Shown piece after piece: positions 37,905-50,830 of a stretch of 64,000 nt of DNA. The DNA is taken from the NCBI GenBank assembly GCA_026874595.1, contig CM049306.1:109529642-109593641 (forward strand), written 5' to 3'. Every line of letters begins with the position of its first letter. Position 1 is the first letter of the stretch. A program made the position numbers and the translations under genes. The notes under the pieces were generated by a model. The model did no database searches. It saw only the letters and a program-made list of their open reading frames with translations, and was not told the DNA's origin. This DNA is from Sipunculus nudus. Lineage: Eukaryota > Annelida > Sipuncula > Golfingiida > Sipunculidae.

Positions 37905-38724
37905 ATTGGTACATTGTAAGTTTAAACTGCATGTTTCTTGAGCTTCTTCAGTGCAGGTTGTATGATGGTAATTTCCAGCGGCACTTTTGAACCTCTGTCC
38001 TAAGAGAGTACACGCCAATGCAAAACTGTCTGTCCAGTATAAACACCTACTGTGCCGTGTATTGACGACAAATACATTTCCTGCAGTCATAAATGGTGTT
38101 AAATGAACTTTTATAATAGTACATATATATATACTGCATTTGCGTGAACGGAAGTGCCGACACCCTACCGATCGTCCCTGTACGGTGACAAGAGATTATT
38201 TTCGAGATTATGGTCAAGTTTCCGGTGCAAAACAATTCGGCATCTACTGATCTTGACGATAAATATTGACCTGGTAGAACGTTTATCACCACCTCACTCA
38301 GTCTGTGACCCCTTCTCTTGAACTCTGTGACCTCTGACCTCCTGATTGACGATATAGTCCGAGGATTTTATCACGGCAGTCACTCACTGGTTTACAATAG
38401 CTTGATGAAATGACGTGGTGATGACGACCCTCAGATCACCCCATGTGTGATGACTGTTATATATTGGGGTTGTTGTCCTTGACAGTGGAAGTAAACATTT
38501 TGATTGATCTTATTATCGGATTGTATAAGCTGGTTCAATTAATCCATCTTGAATTTGGATATTGGTTATAAATATACATTGTGCTTCTGAGACTGCTACA
38601 AATAAAAAAAAAACTCGTAAAACAGGTTAAGGATTGTTTAAAAAATACGAACTAAGTTAATTATTGCACAATTTACCCGTTAAAGTCTGAAACATGTAAA
38701 ACGCTTTCATAGTCTACTATATAC

Positions 38725-38784
<60 letters not shown>

Positions 38785-41700
38785 TTTTCTATATCTAACA
38801 GCGTGAACTTAACTGGTCATAATAGAGCTATAATATGAAATATATACTTCTAATTTAATACATTACTAGGATATGTCTTTGGTGTTTTATGACTATTTCT
38901 GTACATAACAAACGAACGTTGCAAATATTGCCAAATGATAGCACGTAATTTAATATGTGTGTCCCTGTGGACTTCAGTAAAAGAATTGAATTGCATGATT
39001 TCCAGATAAGATGCTTATCATATTGTACCCCTCGCTCGACTAAACCAGTAACTGTTGGTCCAAAATACAGTTGTGCCATAGGTGATCCTCGAGACAGTAT
39101 ACCACAAAGAAAAAAATGAACATATATATATTGAAAGGGTATGAAGTTGCAGTCAGCATCTAATTATTTCTAGTGGTTTCACTCTTTCCTCAACTAACCT
39201 GACATGCATGTTCTATCAATAAAATTTACAGTAACAAAGGGGAAAAGATTTGTATTTTTTTGCATATATTATGGAATCTTTTGTTTTACAAGCATAATTG
39301 TCCCATTGTCTGTTGAATTTCATAAAAAACCTCACGATTTATCTATCATTAATAACAGCAATGGAAATCGTATCGACGATTCCCACATTAATTATGGACC
39401 CAGAGATTTAGACTTTCACAATACAGAGCCTATATTCTCACAAAACCTGTAATATGTTACTGATATATGTAAAAAATGTGTCATTGTGTACGTTACTATA
39501 GTAAAAAAAATAACGTAATATAATAATATTTGTAAGTTTTACTCTTCAGTTATGCGACATCATCAGATTGACATTTAAAGAATATTCTAATGACAAACAT
39601 TGACCAATACGTCCTTATCGCCAAGCTCGTCTTCTGCATGAAAAAGCCATTTATATACAACAGAATGCCAAAACTATGATGAAAGGACTAAAATGATCCC
39701 ACTGGGAACTGGTGTCTAGTCTGTCTCGTAAAGGTGCAAGAGTCATAGACAGATAAACCCACAAGCGAAGGCTTTGTACGACATACTGCATGTATGATTT
39801 ATGATCGATTGTACACATATATCGGAGAATCATTACCTTAAGCCACAGGTATAATATACCTTTATTATAGGTTAAACTACATATATACTGTTCTTTTATA
39901 AAAACGTATGACCGGCAGAATATATACGTAAATATTCCCGTTGCTATTTATTTGTGAATGTCAGTTGGTGATAGAATCCTTCAGAGAAAACATACAGGTC
40001 TTGAAAGCCCAACCAAACCAATAGATTGTTTCTAGGACTCTGTAACCAAATATATGAAACCAGCGTGTGAATATATTCGTCTTTTTAATTTAGCGGTGGA
40101 GAAGGAAATGCGACATATTTCCCCAAATACAAGAAGGGCACAAAAGTGTGCGGGATTTCTTGAAATGGTAATGAAAATTAACAATAATAATTTAATCCAT
40201 TCTGAAAAAAACCTTTATGAAGAAAAGTTTGCATAACTGATATATACAAGCAATCATTTCTTCAAAGAGTAAAAGCCTATATATAGGAAGCGTTAATACC
40301 TGGTGTTCATTCACAAAAAAATATGATATGTGAAAGTAGAAGCAGCAATATCGTAGAAGAATTATTTTTGTGTGTGTTTGGCTTACTCCTATAGGATCTA
40401 CTCCTGTGTAGGCTCCTGATGTGGCGGGGGGGGGGGGGGGGAGGAGGGGGGATGGAATGAAACTATAAATCCGCATTCTAAAGAATGCAAGCCTCCGCCA
40501 TGTAAGGGTATTGTGGGATGCCCCCAACCCATGTTTGCATTCGCTTATTCGGCCCATATTCCCAGGTTCATTCATGCATAAGTGGCTTTACATTTGTGAA
40601 TATTCTGAATTATATTGAATGCTGCAGCTCTTGTGCTGAAAGTTCTCCACTGCTCTAGTTTTAATTGCAAGTTATAACCCGAGTCTTAATATATAACTGC
40701 ATGTATATAGTCTATACGTGTTAAGACATATATACTTGCTTATGGTTACACAGTTAAACATTTTGCGCAGTTATTAAGATATATTTGTATATATTAATTG
40801 TTTGAATTGTTCAACTTGTTTATAAGTAGTTTACTGCTACAAAAATATGAAACAGCGAGATGAATACATAAAGGTTATTCCTGTTACTTGAGATTTAGAT
40901 CAAGCAGATTTATATAAGTATGTGCCTTATATCCGAAAACGGTTATTTTATTAAATTAATCCTGGTAAATTTTTATTAAGGAAATATGTAAGAACTAACT
41001 ACCTATATAATAACTTAATATTTATACTAACTAACTTATATATTGCAATCAAATGCTTGGTGTTATTTGACTACTTGTGTATGTAAGCCTGACTTTTAAT
41101 AAGGTCTCTTGAGCAAACATAAAAAAATGTCTGAAAGAGAAGCATCGTTTATAGCTTTCAACACACTTAACAGTTAAAATGTGTACAGTCTTAATTGGAA
41201 GCAGTGCTATGTGGAAACTATTCAATAAATATTTGATTACCTTCCTTTTCAAAAACCGAAAAACACGCAATAGAGCGAGTGAATACATCAGGTAGGGTTG
41301 GGCCCAGCAACACCAACTCTCGGTTGTGATGTGATGAATGTCTAATCATAATATAATGAACTCGAAAAGAAAGGTGAATTTTCCACTTCAATGCAAAGCC
41401 TCATTATCAGAATAATTAAAGCTTTCATGAAGTCGATTTTTGTGCCATAAAACACGAAAATGGCGGACGTCAATTTAACCGTAAATTTTTAATCTTCAAT
41501 CTGCCCCCCCCCCCCGGTGCAAATTTTCATCATGGGTTCATGTAAATATACAGCCACTTTTTCGTGTGCTCTCACGTCTCTTTTAACCTATATAGAGACA
41601 ATCCAATCTATGCTTATACTAGGATATTTAGCTAAAAATAAAGTGTTCAATAAGAACACACGCTTCGTCAGATTAACCTGGATATTATAAATTTTCAGGT

Positions 41701-42420
41701 TCAGACATGCATAATTTTAAATGTTAGAGATTTGTCCAGACGTATTTACGCCTAATTTATTAGTCATTCGAATGATATATAAAGTTGTATATCTCAACCA
41801 AAATAATTCTACCACAGAAAGGAAGTTTATTTTTATATATTTGGTGAGAGGAGCATTCCATTTAACAATTCCCCTGAATGTTAACTTATTGGATATCTGA
41901 GACTGAGGAGAACTCACGGTATGGGTGAAGTCAGCAGCTATTCGGACTAGATAATAGAGCCAGCTCTAAATGTCAACATACAAACAAACATACAGACAGA
42001 CATACTGACTCGAAAACAATATAGTCGCTAAGGTAACAAAAAGTATATAATGAAAGAAGCAATAACAGTTTATACTTTAGTAAAGTATTCATGTTTGTCC
42101 ATCAGAAAAGTGACGAGCATGCTACTGTAATGACCGAGGTCTTAACCCATCTTGTCACACGGTACGGAGAGTGTCAAGTTATTCCGTCAACGACTGCTCG
42201 CGGGGTCGTCTAAGGCATGCAGGTTATACGGCCACATCAAGTGTGTTTACTTTTCACAGTATTGGTATATATACGTGGTCTTAAGTTTTGATGGCATGTC
42301 ACACGTCCGTTCAAACTGTCCAGGTTCGCCAACAGTTTAGAGTCCCTGTGTGATATGACAAGTGGATTGCAGGTTTTTAGTTGACTCGTTGCAGCCCTTT
42401 AACTATCTGAAACAAAGTTG
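37905..42420. other. Intergenic DNA, no gene supported
   Basis: Holds (TA)n at 38728-38782, a G-run at about 40424-40441 and a C-run at 41506-41516. ORFs are short and carry no domains. Confidence 0.5.
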
Positions 42421-42710
42421 AATATATTCGGCACTCGTTGTGTCACCTGACCGGACCTCACTGAATGGTCCTCTTGCCAACAACAAGTTTACCTTGCCTA
42501 CAGGAGTGCGAGGGACTTTGGACGCACAGATAGGTGGAGGGAGGGCCGGAGCGTTTAGTACAACTGCGGTACACCGTACGAGCGTGAGCACATTGCTAGG
42601 ACAGGACGCGCCGGTTACGATCTGGCTAACTATAGCGCGGTCCGCCGTATATACCGTCAGTTGTAAGCTGGGCAGGGGACCGCCAGGTCGCGGACCATCA
42701 AGGACCAGCC
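42421..42710 (+). promoter_or_regulatory. GC-rich 5' flank of the SDR-like gene (promoter/5' UTR candidate)
   Basis: Immediately upstream of ATG 42711 there are ~290 bp that are visibly richer in GC and CpG than the surroundings ('gacgcgccggttacg', 'ccgtacgagcgtgagc'). No TATA box was recognised. The role is inferred from position and composition. Confidence 0.4.
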
Positions 42711-42990
42711 ATGGTTTTATGGGTGATATTGGAATACGTGTGTAGCCCCGAAACACTCCTGACACATGCCGTGGGCGGGGGGCTTGCCTACAGTCTGCTG
42801 ACACAGCAAGTGTTTCAACCTAAGGAGCTTATAAAATACGTACTACTTTGTGAGTTAGCAGCTTTTTTGCTATGGTTGGCCATCCCTGGAGGTTGGGCTG
42901 CTATTTTGACCCTTGCTGCGGGGCTGTATGGATACGAGCGACTCACCGCCCCCCAGATCCAAGTCCAGCGTGACGCCACTTTCATTGCAG
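42711..42990 (+). CDS. First coding exon of a membrane-anchored protein, probably SDR family (HSD17B2/SDR9C-like)
   Basis: Opens with ATG in good context (agccATGG) and runs 93 codons plus one base to a perfect donor (cag|gtaagt at 42991). Two hydrophobic segments (about residues 41-58 and 60-75, YVLLCELAAFLLWLAI and GGWAAILTLAAGLYGY) are followed by YERLTAPQIQVQRDATFIAG. A membrane anchor followed by V-x-x-x-A-x-F-I-x-G at an exon end matches the start of the Rossmann fold in 17-beta-hydroxysteroid dehydrogenase 2 and related SDR9C enzymes, where the next residues would be the CDSGxG cofactor loop. That loop is not here; it should start the next exon, which I could not find before position 64000. 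Family assignment is an inference from a short stretch. Confidence 0.55.
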
Positions 42991-45989
42991 GTAAGTTTTT
43001 CTCAGGTTTCCGAATTTATCTTGTAGTTGCACACCTGTGTTGGACTGTCAATCAGTGCAGCTACAGCTTACTGGCCAGCCATATACACGGCCATCCGTTA
43101 AATTGAGAGGTAATATAACAATATATAACAATATCTTATTCACATCTGATCGAAAGCCCGAGGCGAAGTTACAGAGGTGTACTTAATCAAAACGAATATT
43201 TCTGATTTCTGTTAAATGGCGATAACACCATCTGAATAAATTTTTCAGCTGGTTATTTGATTTAACAAAGCGAAACATACAGGATGCTTCGAAGAATGTG
43301 GTAACAACATTTTTACTTTCATCTTCTTGTAGAAGTGATCATGCATACTGCACATAGCGTATTTAATACTCATGAATAACACTATATTATTATTTCAGGT
43401 ATGGTAAAAGAAATACGCGGTGTAAGATTGCGCCAGTTAAACAAACAAACAAAAACAAACATTTGAAAAATTTTCTAACCATGGATTTTATTCTAATTCT
43501 AGATGAAATGGTGTATCAAAACCCTCTACATTTCTATGGACCCCTCCACTCAACCAAGTAGTCAAACGATCTGATTTACTAAATCCTGGATCTCTCTGTT
43601 TACTGTTTATTTTACCTGTTATTTTGTGACTAGTCCCGAGTAAACTTGCGTTTTCAGTATAAACCTATGAACTGCGGTATTTTTTTTCGACAGGAACGCG
43701 TTATACAGATTGATGTACAAAACATAATCATTCCGGTTATACAGTACGTACAGTTCAGGGTATCCCGTGTGTGTGTTTGCCGTGCCAGCTGTAAATACCG
43801 TCAAGTGACAATACATCACTGCCTGGCATCACACGATAGCAAGCCAGCCATGAAAACGGAAACGCCGAAACCTTCAAAGGTCGTCTAAAGGAATAAAAAC
43901 ACTTTTGACGATGATTACAATTAAGATGCAGATGATTATGATGATGATGATATTGGTGAAAATGGTGATGATGATAATGACACAGATGATGACGGTTTTG
44001 ATTCTTATAATTAGATAAATATCCTTATAATTTATGTTGAAGTCTGGATTAGTTAATAACTCCTAAAAAACCTGGCAGACCATACTAATCAAACGAATAT
44101 AATTATATGTCATAACATTTTCTCAAGAGGAAGTGTAACCGTATTAGAATGCCACTTTTTTCGACAGTGTGAACTATATAAATTTTGGTTACTGACTAAA
44201 AGATACTTCAAATGTGGTTTCTTATATGCGACAACATACCTGTCTAATAAGATCTCCCAAACTGGAATGTTATAAATCATATTTCAAGAAGTTTTAGAGT
44301 GCTTTCACATCTGTATATCCCCAAGGTCACTACTTAAATGTGGGACAGAGCTTTAAATGCTGCATGCATCACGTCTAGCTTTCAAATAGTATAAAATCCC
44401 GTCCTGTGCCGGAATCAGAGTCAGCTTATGCTTGTAGTTTTGTTAACTATTCCTAAATTAATTAATTAATTAATTAATTTTCTGCTTCTGAGTATTGTTT
44501 CACATAACTCTGATGTGCAGAGCGTGGAGAGTAATCAGTGATTGGAGAGCACCCAGAGAGCGGATACCCTTGCCGCGCAATGTCGGATTTTCGTTCTGGT
44601 TACAAATCTGAATTTTCCCCCTTACTCTCCCCAAGACTCTACTTCCATATCTTTACACATTTTCTCTACTAGACGTCAGCACCAGTGACTGTTTCTTCTA
44701 ATAAGTTACATGTACAAATAGGTAAATATCCATCCTGTTCCATCGAAATACCGTTAAAATCAGGGATTTGATCATGTTTTGCCCTCAATTAAGGCTCGCC
44801 ACTCCTGTAAGTTTTGTGGTGTTAAATATATTCTTTTACGCAGACTAATTTTTTTCTCAGACAAACGCACAATAGCCATATGGGCTGAGACACACAGGTT
44901 CCTATGTCCTTGGATAAACCTGTTAGGTTTCTTTCATTATCGCTCAGTACTGTTCATGATGGAAGTATATAATGTCCCTTTTTATCTTTTTTTACGTAAG
45001 CTTTCCAAATTATCAGATTCTAAGTAGATTCCATTGATCAGCAAAGAGTGCCATCCCGATGCGGTCTCCAACCACATCCGTCCTGACATTCAGTGCGGTC
45101 TTAATCCGTCACGTGTCGTATAGTTCTGCTCCTGCACGTATCCCAGCATGACTATTTTTTAAAGACAGATCTTTGGCGCAACATGTGACACGCACGTAAT
45201 CCATATACGTAGACGGCATTTATTTTAACAAGCAGTCTGTCAAGCCAGACTTTTTATATTCATTTAAGTAAATTAAGTATAAGGTACACAGACATTTACC
45301 ATTAAACATATTCAAGGGTTAAGTTATATCTTGATATTTAATTTTAACATACGTAGAAGAATTTCCTTTGAATTCAAAGTTTTAATAAATTATTTGAACC
45401 ATACACTTTTATACTTGTCGTACTGTCAGTTTTTGTTATTAAATACATTAAAAATAGTTAAGTTCCTTGAAATACTGTCCGCACATAATTAAAAATGACA
45501 AGTTATATTTTTAAAATGCAAGCAAATTTTGGAACTTCCTTTTACATAACTGAATGGTCGTCAGATTCCGGCGTAAGAATGTCTTCACTATGTGAACATA
45601 TCCTAGGTATCCAGCATCATATACATGTCTAACAAATCCTTATCATCCGGATATCTGAGCTGCTATCTATAGGAGATTATCGCACCTGTCAGATCACGTG
45701 ATAACCACTGGTCGCCGGACTGTCCAGGAGGGAATCCAAGGATGTCCGTTCCTCTCTGTTCGTCTATAGAGTTGAGTTCCGTATCGCAGGGCGGGCTTAT
45801 AGCTGTGACCTGAGTGGAGGGTTAGCTATGATGAGATCTTCAGATCGTCAGGTTTGACCTATATATACGACAGGTATACTTATATACCTACTTGGTCACT
45901 CATCTGACATACATCTGCCATTCATTAGGGGCAGATGCTAAGTGTGTAATATGGGGGGGGGGGGGGGGGGGGGGGTGTTAACCATTGTT
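42991..45989 (+). other. Putative first intron of the SDR-like gene, no exon recognised
   Basis: No SDR-like exon (cofactor loop, YxxxK motif) was recognised. Contains a (TTAA)n run at 44457-44480, a 'gatgatgat'-rich patch near 43912-44000 and a G23 run at 45953-45975. Confidence 0.4.
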
Positions 45990-46910
45990 TTATCTAATCC
46001 AGCAACTTGACCACCAGACGACCATTAAATTTGAATGAGATATATTACAATGATGACCAGGACCCCAGGACCCTCCTAGTTCATTCGATTCCAAAATCTG
46101 AATTTTGTGTTTTAAATTATTCATCCTCTTTACACACATTGTTGTGTATAAGGCCGTACAATCACATTCTCCATTGTGACCGGCCAGCTGCACCATCCCA
46201 TTTAATCTCTCTCTTTCTCTACTAGTTTTCTCCAGGTAACTCTTGGTCTGCCTTTCTACCTTGTTCCTTCTGGTTTCCATGTCAATGATATTTTGGCGTT
46301 ATGATCTCTATCTCAGCTCAACTGTAATGACCTATCCATTTCCAGCGTTTCTGCATGTTTAACCATTATACTTGCTTTTAGAGTGTTTGTGTTCTTATAA
46401 AGTTCTTGATTGCTTATTTTTGTTGGCCAATGAATTTTGAGAATTTTTCTTTTGCATCTTCTTTGAAATATATCTATTTCATTTGCGTCTTCTTCCATCA
46501 TTTCCATGTCTCTGCTCCATACAGAAATACTGCCATCACATTATTCCTAAAATTATTACCTTTGTTTAGTGTCTGTGTACTGAAGTGTTTCATATTGGTA
46601 TTAGTTTTACGTTAGCTGTTCTTGCAAATGCTCTTCTTCGCCTTATTTCTTCTTTTGCTCCCTCTGTGTTATTAATTTCTGATCCAAGGTAAATGAATCT
46701 ATCAACTTCACTCAGCTCTGTTTCGCCTAATTTTATTTTGTTCTGATTCTTGTTATTCATTTTCATGACCTTAGTCTTTTCTTTGTTGATTCTTAGTCAA
46801 ATGTTTTTTGCTGACTTTTCCAGTGCTCTCTGTCTCACTTTTCTTGTATGTCTTCGTATTTGCTGACAATTAGTACAATGTCATCCGCATGATATCAGTC
46901 GTATCTCGGT
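45990..46910 (-). pseudogene. Truncated, frameshifted non-LTR retrotransposon (RT C-terminal part)
   Basis: On the minus strand the reverse-transcriptase catalytic box appears as YHADDIVLIVS (46880-46894 for the core). It is followed by a KEKTKVMKMN-like segment, FIYLGSEIN, RRRAFARTANVKL, and then the C-terminal RRCKRKILKIHWPTKISNQE region typical of LINE ORF2 ends. Several stops and frameshifts interrupt it. The 5' part (endonuclease and most of RT) is missing, consistent with a 5'-truncated insertion. The clade is not resolved. Confidence 0.8.
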
Positions 46911-49900
46911 GTTACCAGCTCGGATCAGGTCTGATATCATACTGTACTTGCGCTGAACAAGGGTGAGTCGGTTCACCACTCTACTTTGGCGTGTGTGCAC
47001 GAATGTAGCACAAGTGCTGAAAGTGTAGCACGCCGGCGACACGGCATGTACATTACTCATACACACTTGTGTAGTACGCTGGTGACAGGTCGAGACCTAC
47101 CGGGGAGGGTGTGTTGTCATTACACCTTTACTGGGAATATCGTCCACGGTATGCCATGCGAACTTTATTTGGTATTTATGTGCTATCAGATGGCTACTAT
47201 AAGGAACAAAATAATATTTTTTGTAAGATTTTTTTTTTACCATTCTGAGATTGCCAGATCCATAAGCTGGTATTCAGTGCCGCCTTTGTTTGAGCAAGCG
47301 TGCTCACCTGTGATTCTTATATGGCAATGCTGAACCATAACACATAAGTTTTTCTGAGTTCCAGACTCCAAAGTATGATTAGTATGCTGAGGGAGATAAT
47401 TATGTGATCTATGACTACTTACTGGTGTCAAACTTTTTCTTTTTCAACATTCCCTGTCTTCCGTCTTCTGCAAGGGAAATCATTGAAATTAAAAGAGCCT
47501 AATCACCTTTCTGGCCTTTATAAACTAAAGGTAAACCCTTGGAACTTTTATAAAAATAGGCCAGAAACGTGGATATCACTGCACACAGGCTGCTTGTTTT
47601 GTTTATATCGACGTGTTTATAACATGTAGGGGTCCGCCGAACATATTCAACAAGGGCATCTGGTGTCAAGTCAGATAAGCCAGAGCTTTGCAATTGGCGT
47701 TTGCAACAAGTGACCTTTCTACCTCCACATATATGCAACCTATCACCTAAGGTTAAATGTTTTCCCGTTTGTCAACATAGCTGTGTTTACAAACACGTTG
47801 TTGATAAACAAGTTCATACAAGACGTTCGTTATAAGAACCTTTCATAACCGGAATTACCCTTAGATCATTAATATATGTACACAGAGGAAGCCAGAAATC
47901 AGATAAATTCTTTTTCAAAAGGTAGGTGAATGGGGAGCTTTTATTTACAACAAAAGAACGAATTACTACTATCCACAATATAAAAAAAAAACTCAAGTGA
48001 ATCAATAATCTGAAAAATAAGTAAATGCTTTTCACAACATTTCAACCGGCTGGTGACACACAAGGTTTTTGGTCACATGCACAAAGGGCCACATAGACAG
48101 CTGTAACTCGTTGCTGTTCTGTAATGATAAAATATCACTCAATAATTGGTGTATAGTCTGTTTCACCCGTTCATCTCCACCTGTTGGTGAAAATTTTTAT
48201 TTGTAAAATATCAAGGGAAATATTGTAATGTAGGGTAGAAGATTTAAGGGCCTAATAAACCAAAAAGATTATTAATTTTATTATTTCTACATTTTGCAAC
48301 ATATCGGCACCACCTATAGCGGTCAAAGTCAAAGGTCACATGCAAAAACAGTCACAATTGATAGTTGCTGAATGAATAATGTCATGTAAACATACTAAAC
48401 AAATATTAACAGCCAAAACAAAGATGGCTAAATATGCATGGACACATCTGATCTGTCAGATTATTGTGACGAGTCAAAAAGGTCGTGATGCTGAGATTAA
48501 TTCTAATATTCTTAATTGCCATATTAGGCCATCATTTCCATATACAGCTTAACGGGAAATTATTGAAATATATTTATTTAAAAAAAAAAATTATCTCCAA
48601 AAACAGTTCGATACAGATTGGTGGAAACGGAGAATAAAAACCCTGGCAAAAAGCATCACCATCCACACTTATATTGATTCGAATAAACCAATTTATTTAA
48701 ACTGTGGAAGACTTAATTTTTTTTTAAACATTAACGACAGATTAAAAGAAGTGACAGGGTCAAGGACGCCAGTCACCTGCTTAAAAGATCATATGTGATA
48801 TGCTTATTGCTGGCTCGTTTTGTACCATATACACTCGAAAAAATGCCTGCTAGAAGAAAAGGATATATGTAATCATGTGTTGTCACATCCCAAACATCAC
48901 ATCACAAACGCCGAAGAAGGCTTCCCGTTTAAAAGTTAACCTTTGAATGAAGTTATCATACTAAATCATCTTAATTTTCCTTGTCTTGTAACATTTTGAA
49001 GTAATGAAAAAGTAGAAGGCAAACTAATACGGCTGAAAACCTTAACTCCCTTGTGTTGATATTGATTTGTCAGTGTATATTATTATGAAGTGTATATATT
49101 TTTTATATTGCTTAGTTCTGGATCTGAATCTACATAAATATTTATACCTCACGTCCACTGGGCCCGCTAAATATTTGTATGCTATATATAGTTTTAATAA
49201 AATGACCGCTAACAACTGAATATTAATGTTTGTTTTCCATATTGGTGGTTGTTACCCAGCAGGTGCTCCTAAACCCAAAGACAATTAAGACACCGTGTGA
49301 TGACCAAGATCACGCCAACCTGATGTCGTATTTAATATCATATGCCAATACTGACACAACGTTTTCCATTGATATTATTCAAAAATAGAGAAATGACAGG
49401 AAAGAGAAGAGACCAGGTATCTGAAAGGAGAATTTTATAGTTAACCGGAGTGTGGGGGGGGGGGGGGTATAAACCCATTCACTCATCCGGAAGATTTATC
49501 ATATATTATGTCACATTACTTTATACCATTAAACATAACTATGCTATCATTATAAACCACGATTATATTTCATTAAAGATTTAAGATTTTAAAATTCAAT
49601 AAGATTAATAATAGGCGTACATACTTATATATGTTTGGTCTCTGTTGTATAGATGAAGTTTTAAATACTTCGCTATATGTAAATGTGTGATCTGTCTGAA
49701 CTTGAGCGGGGCCTGTTTATTGGTCGGTTACATCATTAGACTTACACTTACGTTATTTATCATGTCAAGAGTAAACGTGGCCGGCAGGGGACCCGGCTAC
49801 ACAACTTGATTATTCTTGAACAAATACAGATTAAAGTTACAGGTGGGGGGCGACGGCCGCTTGGTAGAGTTCGACCACGGTAATAAGAGTTTGGGGATGG

Positions 49901-50200
49901 CTTATCAACACGTTGTACAACTTTGTGACCTGCCTACCTGTTTGTCTACATTGCTGCCTGTTCGTGTCTGTTGTCTGCCAGTCTGTCTATCCGTTCATCA
50001 ACCTCTCTCCCAAGAGTATTCACCTGAGTGTGTCGTGTTGGGTTGGGCAATTTTTTAACGAGAGCCATGGCTCTCTGTTTTTTTTTATAAATAGATCCTC
50101 ACTCGGTTAGAACATCTTTGACCGTAAGGTGTACTGAAGTACTCCTGGGAAACATCTAGCAAATATTCTATAGCCGGCAAGAAAGGACCCAAGTAGCGTA
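46911..50200. other. No gene supported
   Basis: AT-rich sequence with short ORFs lacking domains and a G-run at 49453-49467. If the SDR-like gene continues to the right, this is intronic. Confidence 0.4.
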
Positions 50201-50204
50201 AAAA

Positions 50205-50830
50205 TTGGATCGATAGGGCCTATAATGTGATCTATAATTGGACCGATAGGGCATACTGTGATCTACAATTGGACCGATAGGGCATACTGCGATCTCTAAT
50301 CAGACCGATAGGGCCCACTATGATCCATAATTAGACCGATAGGACCTACTGTGATCTATATTTAGACACACAGGACCTACTGTAATCTATAATTGGACCG
50401 ATAGGACCTACTGTGATCTATAATTAAACCGAGAGGACCAACCGTGATCTAAAACTGGACCGATAAGACCTACTGTGATCTATGATTGGACCGATAGGAC
50501 CTACAGTGATCTATAATTAGACCGATAGGGCCTACTGGGATGTATAATTAGATCGATCGGGCCTACAGTGATCTATAAATAGACCGATAGGACCTACAGT
50601 GATCTATAATTAGACCGATAGGACCTACAGTGATCTATAATATGACCGATAGGGCCTACAGTGATCTATTATCAGACCGATAGGGCCTATAGGTAGACTA
50701 TAATTAATAGGCCTATAATTAAACTGATAGGGCCCAAAGTGATCTATAATTAGACCGATAGGGCCTACTGTGATCTAAAATTAATTCAATAGGGCCTACT
50801 GTGATCTAGAATTAGACCGATAGGGACTAA
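50205..50830. repeat. 31 bp minisatellite, about 18-20 copies
   Basis: The unit is close to GACCGATAGGGCCTACTGTG plus ATCTATAATTA, with variants (accta/gccta, cagtg/ctgtg) and some length-altered units around 50690-50730. Confidence 0.93.

Noticed and set aside
40192-40575. 127-codon minus-strand ORF
   Set aside because: A poly-G run yields the proline stretch; no domain, no splice support, and composition like intergenic DNA.
42403-42804. 133-codon minus-strand ORF and the 101-codon + ORF at 42440
   Set aside because: They overlap the GC-rich 5' end of the SDR-like gene in other frames and show no domain; the 42711 frame has the start, membrane helices and donor.
43646-43888. Possible second exon of the SDR-like gene
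   Set aside because: The translation lacks the cofactor-binding glycine loop and any SDR motif.
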